A stretch of DNA of 64,000 bases from Parascedosporium putredinis (lineage: Eukaryota; Ascomycota; Sordariomycetes; Microascales; Microascaceae), in contig CASHTG010000001.1 in assembly GCA_949357655.1 (NCBI GenBank), positions 1,116,001 through 1,180,000 of the forward strand. Direction: 5' to 3'. Below are positions 11,841-24,215 of this stretch, piece by piece (position 1 is the first letter of the stretch; every line of letters begins with the position of its first letter). The notes beneath the pieces are model-generated. The model did not search any database, was not told where the DNA came from, and was given only the letters and a program-made list of their open reading frames with translations. The position numbers and the translations under genes were made by a program.

Positions 11841-13294
11841 ATGGCCTCTTCCGAGCCTACCGTAGGTGGAAGGCAGAAAACCGTTGCCGAGTCTTTAAGA
11901 GGGGCAACAAGGACGCTTCACAAGGAGCTCAATAGGCTTATTGTCTCTCGGCTCCCGCTCGCGCTTCCACCCCAAACAGTGGACCCTTCCGTTTACGCCT
12001 CCGGGATCCTTCATATCGCCCCCGTTTACATTACTTTCGAGTCTCTCTGGCTAGAGATCAATGAAGGCCTCGCAAACCAGATCCCCGCCACTAACACCGC
12101 TGGTCAGACTATCCCGCAGGACCCAGAGCCCCTCGCAGGCGGTGGCTCAACCTCTTCTCCCCTGCCAGGATCAGGACTTCCCGGGAGCGCCAGAGTCTCT
12201 GAAACAGTCAAGACTTTGCTAAGAAACCTCTACGTCCCTGGGCTGTCACGCTCTGAGGCTCTGAAAAGCGATCTGCGGCAACTGACGGGATGGTCTACCG
12301 AAGAAGTGGAGGAACAGCTGCAACACATTTCGTCAACTGGCGCCCTTCAAAAGTTCACTGCCATTATCCAGCAGTCGATCCGCGACAAACCCCATGTACT
12401 GGTTGCCTACACTTACATCCTTTACATGGCTTTGTTTGCCGGCGGTCGGTTTATCAGGGCTTCCCTCGAATCTGCCGGGGACGAGTTTTGGGATCGTAGA
12501 GCCTCACTGCCGCCGTTGTTGGCGAACACGGGCACCCAACAAGGTTCTACCTTTGTTTCATTGCCCGCGCAGGCGCAATATAGCTCTTCTCAGTTCCCCT
12601 CAACTTTTTCCATTTCAACACTCCTCGTGACGGCGAGGATATTAAAGAGGAGTTCAAACAACACTTGTCGGATGCCGAATCGATGCTGACAAGACTGGAG
12701 ATTGATGACATGGTGCATGAGGCCGTGGTCATCTTTGAAGAAATGCATGCTGTTGTTCACCAGCTTGATGAGCGTTTTACTCCCTTGGATGCCCGAGATG
12801 GACCTCTCTTTGCGTTGCCATCCGAACCACACCGAAGCAGGGCGGCTATCACCAAGCAGCGTAGCGAACAGGAAGCAGCTCGGGGTGGTCACGATTCTTA
12901 CGGCTACAGTCACGACGATTTGGAGTCCAAGATTGTCATTCCACACACTCCGAAAAAGAAGACTGGTCGGTCAAGTGAGGACAGCAGCTCATCCACAAGA
13001 TCTGTCCGTTTTGTGGAACAGACTCCACCATCAGAGAAGAGAAAGCGAGGCTTTAGTTTTGACGGCCAAGACGACGACACGCTCGGGACCTGGGTCAGGA
13101 GTGAAGACTCGATTCTCCGGACGCTGTTGTTGGTGCTGGCCTATGCAGCTGCTCTGATGGGCTTTGGCCTTATTGCTGCCATCACGATCACGAGCTGGTG
13201 GAAAGGGAAGCCAGGGTCCACGACGGCCGCGGCGATGGTGGCTGTTGAGGCTGTTGCCGAAGCCGTGGTGGGTAGGAACGACATGGGTCTGTGA
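11841..13294 (+). CDS. Heme-oxygenase-like protein with C-terminal membrane anchor
   Basis: The N-terminal half has the heme oxygenase helical fold: ESLRGATRTLHKELNRLI carries His27 at the place of the proximal heme ligand, and RDKPHVLVAYTYILYMALFAGG matches the distal segment with its conserved YxxxxAxxxGG pattern. Catalysis would give biliverdin, CO and iron, but that is not shown. The C-terminal half is polar and basic and ends in one predicted transmembrane helix (TLLLVLAYAAALMGFGLIAA) and about 45 residues. This suggests a tail-anchored or single-pass membrane protein, perhaps in the ER. The start is ATG 11841; there are no clear introns and the length is about 483 residues. One C is missing near 12596-12599: the frame moves into FHFNTPRDGEDIKEEF, which is collinear with fungal relatives. 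Confidence 0.8.
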
Positions 13295-14016
13295 AAAGAC
13301 AAGACGTCTCCATCTACAACACTCAAGACACCTGTGGTCATTCTGTCGGAGGATGGTGGGAGGATCACGGTTGGCTGAAATCATGTCCTGGTCGGGCACA
13401 TTTATTCCTTTTGTCTAAACTACCGATACCAGCCCAGAGTTTGGGGCATGTCACTTGCTAGTCATTATACCCTATCAATACCAATTTTCCTTTTTTTCCC
13501 TTTTGCATATATCAACTTTTTCCCCTACGATGAGGGCTCTATGATTACAACACACTTGGACAATTTTTTTTTTTTTTTTTTTTTTTGGTTCTCGCGTAGA
13601 TTGAGTAGGTATGAGTGGCATTAGACATCATCACTTTCTTGGACACGCATGGTTGTTTTCCTGAATTCATCTTGATATTGATGTTCATGTATGTTCCTTT
13701 AGGAAGACTAGGAGTGTATCCCCGCCGTTCCCCTCTACCAAAGAATAAAAAGGGGGTAGAAAAGGCTACAAAGAAAAAAACCCCTAATGGGAACACGAAG
13801 AGTGAGAGGGAGGAGACGCCTCCCTGCTTCCCTGATGCTGTACACTAACGCCTAAACAAAACGCCGATGCCCATGTTTCATGGATGCAGAATGCTGTTAT
13901 GGAGGAACTCGCTAACATGTGAATAAAGAGACAGAAAAAGAGACAAAAAAGGGACAAAGAAGAAAAAGGTGAATGCGGGTGTGTGGGATGTTCGTTCCTT
14001 GCTCCCGCGATCTCTC
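13295..14016. other. Convergent intergenic region
   Basis: This holds the 3' flanks of the heme-oxygenase-like and Cdt2-like genes. A T run of about 24 bases lies at 13563-13586. There is no coding frame and no clear hairpin terminator. Confidence 0.45.
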
Positions 14017-16449
14017 TCACTCATCGTAAGGGGTATCGACAACGTCGGCCCACCCGGCGTTGAACCTCTCCCCGCCGAAATCGCCGCAGTTCCTCAGGAA
14101 GCGGGCCTTGTCGGCGTCTGCGGACCAGAAGCGCACCGAGTAGTCGTCCGAGATGGAGACGAGCTGGCCATCGGCTGTCCACTTGACGGAGCTGACCTCG
14201 CGGGAAGTACCCTCGACGAGGGCGACGCCGTTGCGGACGACGGGAGTGCGGGCCGCGGGGAGGAGAGGTCGGATGACTGGGAGGAAGGCGGAGGCATAAG
14301 GGAGTCGGGAGCCTGCGAAAGGAGGAGGAGAAGCTTGCGGCGGAGGAGTTGGCGGCGTCGAGGGGCCAGCGGGCGCGGATGGCGCGTTCATCGGTGGGGA
14401 AGAGGACGGGGCAGTTGTCGGAGCTACCGACGGCCAGCATCTCCGTGCCCATGACGTGCTCAGGGAGGACGGAGCACTTGATGAAAAAGTGTTGACCTTG
14501 AGACGGTCGTGGCGGAAGCCGTAGATGGGGGCGAGGCCCTGGATGTTGCGGCCGTTTCGGGGGCGGGGGTCTCGAGGGTGGCCAGCTCGGGACCGTGGCC
14601 GAGGATGAGGTGGCTCGTGGAGTAGGCGTAGACGGTGCCGTTCTTGCAAACGGCGTAGAGGCGAGAAGCGTCCGTGTTGAGGGCCATGGAGGTGATGCCG
14701 TAGGGGCGGCGGATGTGGTCCATGGGTTGAGCCGTGTAGGCGAGGGGCTTGGGCTTGTCGTCCCTGGTGTAACCAATGTAGCGGGTATCCCACAGCTTGA
14801 TGGTCGAATCGGCCTCGGAGGCGGATAGGAGAAGGTGGCTTTGGCCGGGGAGAGCCACTGGAGCGAAGTGACGGAAGCTAGGTTCGAGTCGTGCTTGCGG
14901 TAGTGGCCGGACCAGACGGTGTTAATGGGTTCGCCGAAGCACGAGGACGTCGACTCGGAGAGGACCGTGCCGTCGGGCTGGACAAAAACCTCTTCGGGGA
15001 TCTTGCTGACCGATTTCTTGTATCTCGTGTCCCAGATTTGGATCCGAGATGTCCTGTCCGAGGTGGCCAGGATGTGCCCGCCAACGTTGCCGGGCTGGAA
15101 TTTGACCTGTCTTAGGCAGCTGTCGTGGCCGCCGGTGAGGTTGAACAGCAGGGTCTGGGAGTTGACGTCGAGAACCCGCGCGCTCCGGTCACCAGCGGCG
15201 GTGGCGATGTGGGTTCCGGAAGGCGACCAGTCCAGGTCCATGATGGCGTTGGCGTGGGCTTGCCAAAAGTACTTGGGTGCCAGCTCGCCATCATCCTTGC
15301 GGGTGATGAAGCGGACGTAGCCTTCCTCGTCGCCGACGGCCGTGACCACCGTTCCTTGGTGGCTCGTGGTGGCCAAGCTAAAGGGGATCAGATTACTACC
15401 GTTCTTAAAGCTCGTGCACTGAACCGTATCGTTGCTCTTGCTGCAGAAAGAGGCTAGATCGGGGTGGGTATCGGGGACTGGGTGCTGGTAGGCGCTAAAG
15501 GGGGCCCGAGTAGAGTAGCCGAACTCGCGAGCGACTAGGCGGTCGTGGAAGTTGGAGGGGCGAAACCGCTTGATGGGCTGGGGAGGTGGTGCGGGCTCCT
15601 CCATATCCTAACAAGACAAGCGTGACGACGGTTAGCCGACTGGGTAGAAAGAAAAGAAGGCATGTATTGCATGATGGGGCTCTAGTCCTTACCATGACAT
15701 CGTTATTGTCGGAGTCGGCGTCCAAGGGGTGGAGATGACGGTGATTCAGAGACTTCATCAAGGCCTCTCGGCGAGCCCCTCGAGAGCATGGCCAAAAGTC
15801 ATTCTAGGGCCACCAAGTCAGTTTTCTGCATCAGGCCTAGCCTACCAGGCGAGGAATAGACGGCGTACCAGTGTCTTGGGTTCATTGTCGAGGTCGGTAG
15901 GAAAGGGAGGCGGACTAGAGACTAAACAAGGCGAGGAGGGAAGATTGTCTTCCTGTGGGGTTGCAAAAGACAGGTTAGCGAGGGTCGGAGTTCATCGATG
16001 GCTATAGGGTGGCAACGATGGCTCCGTACCTGGGGCGTATACTCGCCGCCGGCGAGGCGATGTGAGAAGGTGGGGATATTCTCGTCACTAAAAGGGTGCT
16101 GCGAGCTGCTGGCTTGAACTCGCGACCGTTTCGTCAAAGGCTCCGGGTCGGACAAGACTGGTGGGAGAGAGAGAGAGTCCGAGTCGAAGAGCTTCCTCTT
16201 GACTCTTGGAGTTTGCCGATTTGCTACGAAGCCGCCTACTTCATTCAAAGCTGAGCGGCCACGGCCCGCCGCGGAGGAGGTGCCTGGGAGCATGGGACCA
16301 AAGAAACGGGCAAATCTCCTTGGCGTGACGGAGGGGTTTCTCCTTTCCCTCCTCGTCCTGGGAGGAGAGAGGAAGGCATTACGGCCCGGAGTTGTTGGCG
16401 TGGCTCCGGGGGCGAAAGAGGGTTCTTGGGATGAGGGTTCGAGGCTCAT
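14017..16449 (-). CDS. CDT2: Cdt2-like WD40 protein, putative CRL4 ubiquitin ligase receptor
   Basis: Cdt2 is the substrate receptor of CRL4 that marks PCNA-bound proteins for destruction in S phase. Four exons are seen: 16449-16030, 15952-15869, 15803-15693 and 15607-14017, about 735 residues. The first 205 residues are a low-complexity, basic extension with SPPRTRRERR and TPRRFARFF. WD repeats follow: AVGDEEGYVRF, HANAIMDLDWSPSGTHIATA, GGHDSCLRQVKFQPGN, TSRIQIWDTRY, LLLSASEADSTIKLWDTRY, NGTVYAYSTSHLILGHG, IYGFRHDRL, MLAVGSSDNCPVLFPTDER and REVSSVKWTADGQLVSISDD. The HLILGHG-to-FPTDER block is diagnostic of fungal Cdt2 proteins. The frame is one base short near 14847, 14560 and 14487, and changes again near 14310-14350. 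It is divergent from SPB1 across about 1.06 kb. Confidence 0.78.
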
Positions 16450-17509
16450 GATGGGCAGGGACGGGACGGGGGAGGGGAGAAGGAGGAGTAGAAGTGAGGC
16501 CGTCCACAATGGACTCGAACCTGGTGGAGGAGGAGGGTTTCGCCCAAGGGACCACGTCGGGGAGGGGATTGGGGGAAGGGGAAGAGAGAGAGAGAGAGAA
16601 AGGGAGGGTAGATCTGTAAGCCGAGATGCAAGGAGAAGAAGAAGAAAAAGAATATGGTTACTCGGGCATATCGAGAAATCAAGGGAGGAGAATGAAGTTC
16701 CGGGTCCAAATGCAAGCAAAGGAAAAGAGAGGAGAAAAGGTCAAGGTCAGGATTTGGGAGTCCTGAAGAGGCTGGAGCACTGGGGTGGGCTGGGCCATGG
16801 TCACAGCGCACGGGAGATTTCAGCTAGAAATTCGTAAGAGCTGGCGTCTTCAGACCGTTTTTGCTGGCGTTGGGGAGCATTGGGAAGTGCTGTGCTCACT
16901 TAACGCGGTCTCGCCTGCGGTTGCGTGTAATGGGCGCCACTTTGGACGCGCTGAGGTGGATGCGTGACAAGCCAATGGTGACGCGAGAATCGACCCGGGT
17001 CTGGTCCAAACCGGAAAGCAAACCTGGGGCCTGGCCCACATCCAAATGGCAGCCCAGACCCACCCATTGACAGTGTCACCGCCACTGTATTTCGTGACCT
17101 TTCACTGTGTCCCCCACTGTAAGGTTCTTTTTAGTGGTTAATCCTCGTCCTCTGATTCTGGAGGGGCAACACAAAAATCAATGGATTAATTGAAACGCAC
17201 AAGACCAATGTACGAAGTCGTACCCCACTCTCCTCCCTCGAACCGAATATTTCCCGTTATCGCTCCCACCGCCTTTCTTATCGTTAACGCCAGCCACAGC
17301 ATTAGCAGGCGGGACCTGAAGAAAAAAATTCGACAGTAGTGTATGTCGCGGGGCTCTTACTCGCAGAGGACGGGTGGGAAAAAAAAACGGAACCTCAAAA
17401 GAAAGAGACCAAACTGAGCACAGCCAACAACACCCCCAAGGCCACCCATACTTGATCGTCGCCCAGGCCCCTACCTGTCAATTACTTTTAGGGATCTAAA
17501 CGACTATAG
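16450..17509. promoter_or_regulatory. Bidirectional promoter, CDT2-like / SPB1
   Basis: About 1.06 kb lies between the divergent starts. A GA-rich tract near 16584-16612 lies in the presumed Cdt2 leader (CT-rich on its coding strand). The bases before 17510 include short A runs. There is no other gene here. Confidence 0.5.
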
Positions 17510-20181
17510 ATGGCGATCCAAAAGAAGCACGGCAAAGGCCGTCTGGACAAATGGTATAAGCTCGCCAAGGAGAAGGGCTACCGAGCCCGAGCTGCCTTCA
17601 AGCTTATCCAACTTAACAAGAAATATGGCTTCCTCGAGAAGAGCAAGGTCCTCATCGATCTTTGCGCTGCCCCAGGTGTATGTGATGCCTGTCCCCGCCC
17701 GCTCCCTCATCTGCCATTAACCACCTTTCACGTCCATGCAATGCACCCAACTAACCCTTTTTGGCTCTCTGTTCTTTAGTCGTGGTGTCAAGTTGCCGCC
17801 GAGACGATGCCGGTCAACAGTCTGATCATCGGTGTGGATCTGGCCCCCATCAAGCCCATCCCTCGAGCCATCACTTTCCAAGGCGACATTACCACCGAGA
17901 AGTGCCGAGCCACCATTCGCCAACACCTCAAGACTTGGAAGGCCGATACCGTTCTTCACGATGGTGCCCCCAACGTTGGTACCGCTTGGAACCAGGACTC
18001 TTTCAACCAGGCAGAGCTGGTGCTGCAATCCATGAAGCTGGCCACCGAGTTCCTCGTGGAGGGTGGTACCTTTGTCACCAAGGTTTTCCGATCCAAGGAC
18101 TACAACCCCTCCTCTGGGTCTTCAACCAGCTCTTCACCAAGGTCGAGGCCACAAAGCCCCCTCGTCGCGAAATGTGTCGGCCGAAATCTTCGTTGTCTGC
18201 CGCGGCTTCAAGGCTCCCAAGCGCATCGATCCCCGTTTCCTCGATCCCCGCTCCGTCTTCGCGGAGTTGTCCAACCCACCCCGAACAACGAAGCCAAGGT
18301 GTACAATCCCGAAGTCAAGAAGCGTAAGCGTGAGGGTTACGAAGAGGGCGACTACACTCAGTTCAAGGAGGTCACGGCAAGCGAGTTTATACAAACGACG
18401 GATCCCCTCGCCATCCTAGCCAACTGCAACAAGCTGAGCTTCGCCCAGCCCGCCAACGGCGACGTTGCCCTCGCCGCGCTGGACAAGCTCCCCGAGACCA
18501 CCCAGGACATCCGAAACTGCTGCGAGGACCTCAAGGTTTTGGGCAGGAAGGAATTCAAGATGCTTCTCAAGTGGCGGTTGCGCGTCCGCGAGATCTTTGG
18601 CTTCGCTACCAAAAAGGCAGAGGACGCCGCCGATGAAGTCGCCGAGGTGGAGCCCATGGACGAGGAGCTCAAGATTCAGGAAGAGCTCCAGGCTCTCAAG
18701 GACAAGGAAAGTGGCAAGAGGAAGAGGGAGAGGCGCAAGGAAAATGAGCGAAAGCAAAAGGAGATTGTCCGCATGCAGATGAACATGATGGCCCCCATGG
18801 ACATTGGCATGGAGCAGGACGGACCCTTGGGAGGAGACGGATCCATGTTCAGGCTCAAGACCATAGACGAGGAGACCGAAGCCTTGAGACACATTGCCCG
18901 CGGAAAGATGGCCACCATCACCAAGACGGACAAGAAGCCCGTGGTCGATGATGAGTCGTCCGGCGAGGAAGACGAGACCGAAGACCGCCTCGAGCTGGAG
19001 CTTGATTCTCTTTATGATCAGTATCGGGAGCGAAAAGCCGACGTCGATCCCAAATTCCGAGCCAAGCGGTCGCGTGAAGAGCACGATGACGAGTGGGAGG
19101 GCCTTTCCGCCGCGGGAAGCGCAAGCGATATTAGCGACGACTCCGAGCTCGAGGAAGACAGTGAAGACGAGGGCGCAGACGACGATTCCAACAGGATCAA
19201 GAAGTCGCTCCTAACCGACCTCGACAACGAACCCGTGGATAGCGCTCTTTCTAAACGAGCGCGCAACTTTAACCAAGACATCTTCAAGGACGTCCTGGGC
19301 GATGTTCTCGGCGATGAAGATGTAGCGATGGCCGATGCCCCTCAAGAAAAGAAGCAAGAGAAGAAGAAGGACAAGAAGAAGAAGGCCGAGGCTGCCACCA
19401 AGGAGAAGGCCAAGGCTGCCGAGTACAACTCGGATTCCGAAAATAGCGAGGAGGAAGACACCTTTGAAGTTGTGAAGAAAACCGAAGAAGACGACTGGGA
19501 AGACGAGGATCGGCGCCGGTCAGATGGCAAGATTGGTAAGATCACAGTCCCCTCACTTATTCCTTAACCGGGGGTTTCATTTCATCCCGGTCCAAACTCA
19601 GACAAGTGGCTAATTCAAACCTCGTTCCAGACATTGATATTGTCACTGCCGAAGCGATGACGTTGGCCCATGAGCTCGCAACGGGCAAAAAGACTAAGAG
19701 TGACATGGTTGATGAGGGCTTCAACAAATGGGCTTTCCGTGACCGTGACGGCCTTCCGGACTGGTTCCTCGACGACGAAACCAGGCATGACAAGCCTCTC
19801 AAGCCCATCACCAAGGCGGCGGCCACGGCGATCCAGCAGAAGCTGCGGGCCCTCAACGCGCGACCCATCAAGAAGGTGCAGGAGGCCAAGGCGCGCAAGA
19901 AGTTCAAGGCGGCGCAGAAACTTGAGAAGCTCAAGAGGAAGTCGGAGCTGCTCAACGAGGACGAGGGCATGACGGAGAGGGAAAAGGCCGACAGTATCAG
20001 CAAGCTCATGGCCAAGGCCAACCAGAAGAAGCCCAGGAAGCCCATCAAGGTGGTGGTGGCCAAGAACACCAACAGAGGTATCCAGGGCAGGCCCAAGGGC
20101 GTCAAGGGACGGTACCGCATGGTGGACCCTCGCATGAAGAAGGAGCTGAGGGCGCAAAAGAGGATAGCGAAGAGGAAGTAA
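17510..20181 (+). CDS. SPB1: AdoMet-dependent rRNA 2'-O-methyltransferase, 60S biogenesis
   Basis: Spb1 methylates the large-subunit rRNA A-loop in pre-60S particles in the nucleolus. Exons are 17510-17677, 17780-19535 and 19631-20181; with corrections the protein has about 825 residues, the usual size. The FtsJ domain fills residues 1-200: Lys31 in AAFKLIQLN, LIDLCAAPGSW with Asp50 and the AdoMet loop, HDGAPNVGTAW, and GTFVTKVFR. A DUF3381 region follows (ASEFIQTTDPLAILANCNKL). A charged acidic linker leads to the Spb1 C-terminal domain (DIVTAEAMTLAHELATGKK to KGVKGRYRMVDPRMKKE) and a basic tail. Three single-C gaps at about 18106, 18157 and 18274 interrupt DYNPLLWVFNQLF through VFAELSNPTPNNEAK and together return to the starting frame, so an ORF finder reports one frame with about 57 wrong residues. 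Confidence 0.95.
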
Positions 20182-20362
20182 GGGTGACGGGGACCGGTGG
20201 GGCAGACAGGGTAATTAGTCTACTTTGCATCTACGGCAGGCGTACAATATACTTGGCTTTTTCTGCTTTACACTCTGCCTCTCCCTTCTCTCTCTCTCTC
20301 TCCCTCTCTCTGAAAATCACGTTTTTTTCCATGTCGGCCGGCCCTGGTGTGCGATTTGTGCG

Positions 20363-21879
20363 TCAACCGGGCCGGCGCTGCGCAAAGCTCATGTTCCTGA
20401 CTAGGTTGGTAAGGGGGTACAAGGACCCGCTGTAGTCCATGTCGTACCAGTAGTTTACCGCGAGAACGAAGCCCTCGTCATCGGTGCTGCATGATTGGGA
20501 CACCTTGTGATACCTGTTTCGTTTTGTGTGCGGAGAGACGAAGCATTGGTTAGCGAGCGGCAAAAGGGGTGGAAAAAAATAGTCAAAACGGGATTAGGTT
20601 GGCAAACCCCCGATTTCCCCTCTCTTGTAGACTCACCACATGGCCGGGAGGTACAGCATATCCCCGGTTCGAGCGTGACCCTCACCGGCTCCACGAGCTC
20701 GGCGAACTCGTTGCCCGCGACGGTTCCCCTCCCCGGACCCCTTCCTGGCCTCCGACGGCCACCCCGTCGGGATCCCACGTGGGGAAAGGGACGCCGGCGG
20801 GCTCGGGCCCCTCGCCGGCTTCATCCTCGTCAAGGTAAGAGCAGCATCGGGGCCAGAGCCGCTAGTTCGGCCGTACGTGGCCGGGGGAGGGCCACCTCGG
20901 CGAGGGCGGGGGCGCAGAGGGCGGGCAGGAGGGCAAAGTGCTTGCGGCCGCGGACCTGGACGTAGAGGTTCTCGTAGCCGTCGCGGTGGGTGGCGGTGAC
21001 GGAGCGGGAGTTGCCGATCCAGAGGTTCAGGGCGTCGGGGGCGCGGTCGAGGGCGATGCGGGCGAAGGGGACGGTGGTGGGGAGGTGCGGGAGGAGGGGG
21101 CGTATTCGTCGTGTAGGTTGTTGTTTTCTTGGGGACGGGGATGGTGTTAGTTCAAGGAAGGAGGGAAAGAAAAGAAAAGAAAAGAAAAAGAAAAGAAAAG
21201 ACAGGGTTGCGTACGGGTTTGCGCGTAGCGGATCTCGCCTTGGGACGAGGCATCTTTTTCTTGGTTGATGACGTAGTCGAGGAACTCTTCAAAGTCTTGT
21301 TCTTCTTCGTGGGGTTTTGCAAAGACGAGCGAGCCGTCTTGCATCTTTGTTGGGGCGTCGGCGTTCCTATTCCAGGGCGTTTGTCGCTAGGTCAGGTAAT
21401 CGTAACAAGGTTTGGGAACAAAGAGCCACAGAGAGGAAGAATACAAAAGGGAGAGGGAGAAAAGAGGGTTCCCAGAGTCCACTCCAAGATGCCAACTCTT
21501 CCCGAGGAGACAGACGCAGAGGGAGGGGGAGAAGCACAAAAACACCAACCGTTAGAGCAGTAAATACTTACCCTCTCGGGGTCACGGCAACATTGACCTT
21601 CTTCCCCCTCATAGCCTCGACCAAGAACCTCCGATCCCACCGCCGCAAGGCCTCCCAGCCCGACGCGCAGCCTCTCACGACAAAGGGCGTGTTGCGCGCC
21701 ACGTAGCGCATGAACTCGAGCGGGCTGGGCTCCTCGTCCAGCTCATCGACGACGCTGCCGTTCAGGTCCGCGTACGTCGTGAGCAGCTCCCGGAGCAGCT
21801 GGCGCTGGTTGGGGTCCGGACCGGGATCGGGGCCTGGACCCCTCGCCGGCTCGGGATCGGCGGGGTGTGGCGGACACAT
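20363..21879 (-). CDS. JmjC (cupin-8) 2-oxoglutarate oxygenase, JMJD7-like
   Basis: This is an Fe(II)/2-oxoglutarate-dependent oxygenase of the cupin-8 group closest in layout to JMJD7, a (3S)-lysyl hydroxylase in animals; the fungal substrate is unknown. It starts MCPPHPADPEP at 21879. Blocks in order are EEPSPLEFMRYVARNTPFVV, GWEALRRWDRRFLVEAMRG, QDFEEFLDYVINQEK, NLWIGNSRSVTATHRDGYEN, VQVRGRKHFALLPA, GDMLYLPAMW and YHKVSQSC, ending FAQRRPG. The metal triad is THRD (His and Asp) plus the distal His of MWYHKV. Introns include 21372-21573, one ending near 21119 and one between MWY codons near 20520-20635. Bases are missing near 21095 and 20662, and at least one more correction is needed between 20690 and 20790. 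Codon use is very GC-rich. Confidence 0.78.
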
Positions 21880-24215
21880 GCTTTTTTTGTGTGAGGGGGA
21901 GGCTGTGATGGATGGAAGGGGACTCGCTCGGCGAGGGGAGGGGGCGTTTGATTGTCGACGATCGGTTAGGCTTCCAATACGATCCGGGTTTTTTCAAGTG
22001 GTTGCGAGTGTGTTTGCATTTCCGCCGCCGTTTCTCTGCACAAAAGACTAGAGTGGATGGCCCTCGCCAGGAAATATTTCCGTCCCACCTTTCTTAGGGT
22101 TCAGGTTCAGCGTGTGAAGATCAGCCCATTCTCCCATTCTTCACAGCACATCTAGATATGGATCCCATCACAGGCCTTTGTTCAGTGCTACCATTTTATT
22201 TACAGGTATCTTTAAATAGAGAGGATTATATATATATATCTTCCTAATCTCCTCATCAAGGAGCAGAGAAGAAAGGAGGTTATCAGTATAAACCCGTAAA
22301 GTGCTTCAAGGTCAAGAAGATCAGACGATGGAGATGGTCGCGACTTCCTCAATTAGGAGTCACGCTTCCACATATAGTCGACTCATTTTTCGCTCCTTAT
22401 ATAATCTCTATAGCTATTCACGACCCTAAGATGAATAACCCTAGTGAGCGGATTCTATTCTTTGATGATGTTGGAGCCTTAAAAGACATGTCTATGAAAC
22501 TTGCCTATGAAACATAACCGATGTTCAGAACCAAGATGATTCCATTTCAAACATTTCCTGGTCAGAAGCATATGCAATACAACCCGCCTCATACGTAAAG
22601 GACATGGGGTTTGCAGATGAGACTGGTAATAAAGAATATTTGTGGAACGGCCTCGAAGGCAATGGTTGAGTCCTCTGGCTCCCTTCGATCATTCATTCTC
22701 CCTTTATACTGGGGGTTTTTTGCAGTGTTTTTTTTCTTTTTTTTTGTCGTTGCATGCTCTGAGCCCCAACCCTCTTGGCTTGCATTGGCAACTTAAAGGA
22801 ACTTGACATTTCAAGGGTCAAGTGCCAATTGTGAGGAAAGGGTGAATGGCATATTGCACTCTGCGGATGTAAGCTTTGGTATTGCCATCATCCCCCTTTC
22901 AAAGCATCTAGTGTCATGACTTCATCTCAAGTCGGCGCCGTGGTATGCAGGTGTGCGCCTCTGAAGTCTTGAATGGAAAATAAGAATTCGGCACTTGGGG
23001 GAAAAGTCCACTTCCGCGCTGCAAGGGCCTCATGCAAGAGGGATCTCACGGCGCAGGGCTGTGTTGGTTGTAACACGAATGCGGCGCACTTGTAACGATT
23101 TTCAGACGGATCGGTCTTTGGATAGTCGAAGACGATGGTGCTTTTGCCTCTCTTTCATAATGACATCCGAGCTATCGGTGAAGGCCTCCCGGACTCGGCA
23201 ACCGAAAGAAGAACTTACCGGTCGTTTGCTCACCGCCAGTTTACGTCTGTCGGGTTTGGTCTTCCCACGGGCCAGGTCCTTTTTCCCAAGGCCCCTCGGT
23301 TCCTGATGGGCAAAGGCTAGCGAGTGCCTGATCGTAGTGGCCGTGGTGGCCGAGGCGGATTCTAGCGCGAAACACTAATACCATTACGACTTGGTCAAAG
23401 GGTGATTTGATGATTTGGGGGTGGCACGATGGGGACAAGCTCTACGTTGTTGTTTGGGCATGCAAGGCAAGCACCACGCATGGCACTGAGGTACGCATGG
23501 CCGCATTCTCAACGGCCAGGCGCGAACGGCCCTTTGCTGCTGGGTTGGCTGGCTGCAAACCCTGTAAGTGGGCAGCGGGGCCACCGGAAGAGGGCAGGTT
23601 CTTCACAGTGTTGTGTTGTTGGTTCGCTAGACTTTGAGGGTTGGGGGCCGGAGCAAGAAAATGGGTTGATGATTCTATCCTCCATTGGATCCATAGAACA
23701 ATTGGTGCATGTGTCTGAGCCCTGAGGAGCACTTACGGACACTCCTCTACTCTCCTCGCCCCACTGACGATCTTTTCAAGACCAATTCGAGATGGGAGGC
23801 CACTGCCGAAAAATAGGTGGCTGGTGGTGTAGTGGGTTTGGTTATGCTCAATGCACTCCGCTGGGGCTCCAAGAGCACGACCAGTCGGACATTTCCGAAA
23901 CCAGGAATGCCCATGGTGCATTCTTCTCGGACCAAGACTCAAGGAGCGCTAGACGGTGGCCGTGCTGTATTTGTTATCAAAAACAGTGCTCGTTCTTCTT
24001 GCTTCTTATCTCCATATTAGATTTGCCTGTAATTTTCCCAAACTGAGAGACTGGCAAGACTGGCTTGGTGACTCGACATTCGACATAGATCTATGTACAA
24101 GTAACTGCACCAACGGTGCGTCATCTCCACTTTTACTGGGCTGAGGCTCGCTTGTGACCCACCAGTCGACAACACAGGTGCTCCTTCTTGTTCTTATTCC
24201 GTTGGAAGAGGGGAT

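Noticed and set aside
14021..14300. C-terminal Arg/Pro-rich extension of the long Cdt2 ORF
   Set aside because: It is out-of-frame read-through; the real C-terminus (REVSSVKWTADGQ to DTPYDE) is in another frame after the break near 14330.
18061..18330. Programmed ribosomal frameshifting in SPB1 and other genes
   Set aside because: Three shifts in 170 bases, the same sign in many unrelated genes, and no slippery heptamer or pseudoknot seen. Homopolymer under-calling is simpler.
22130..22620. Second LTR-like segment with TATATATA and GGTTATCAG
   Set aside because: No matching termini, no second copy and no primer-binding site long enough to be convincing.
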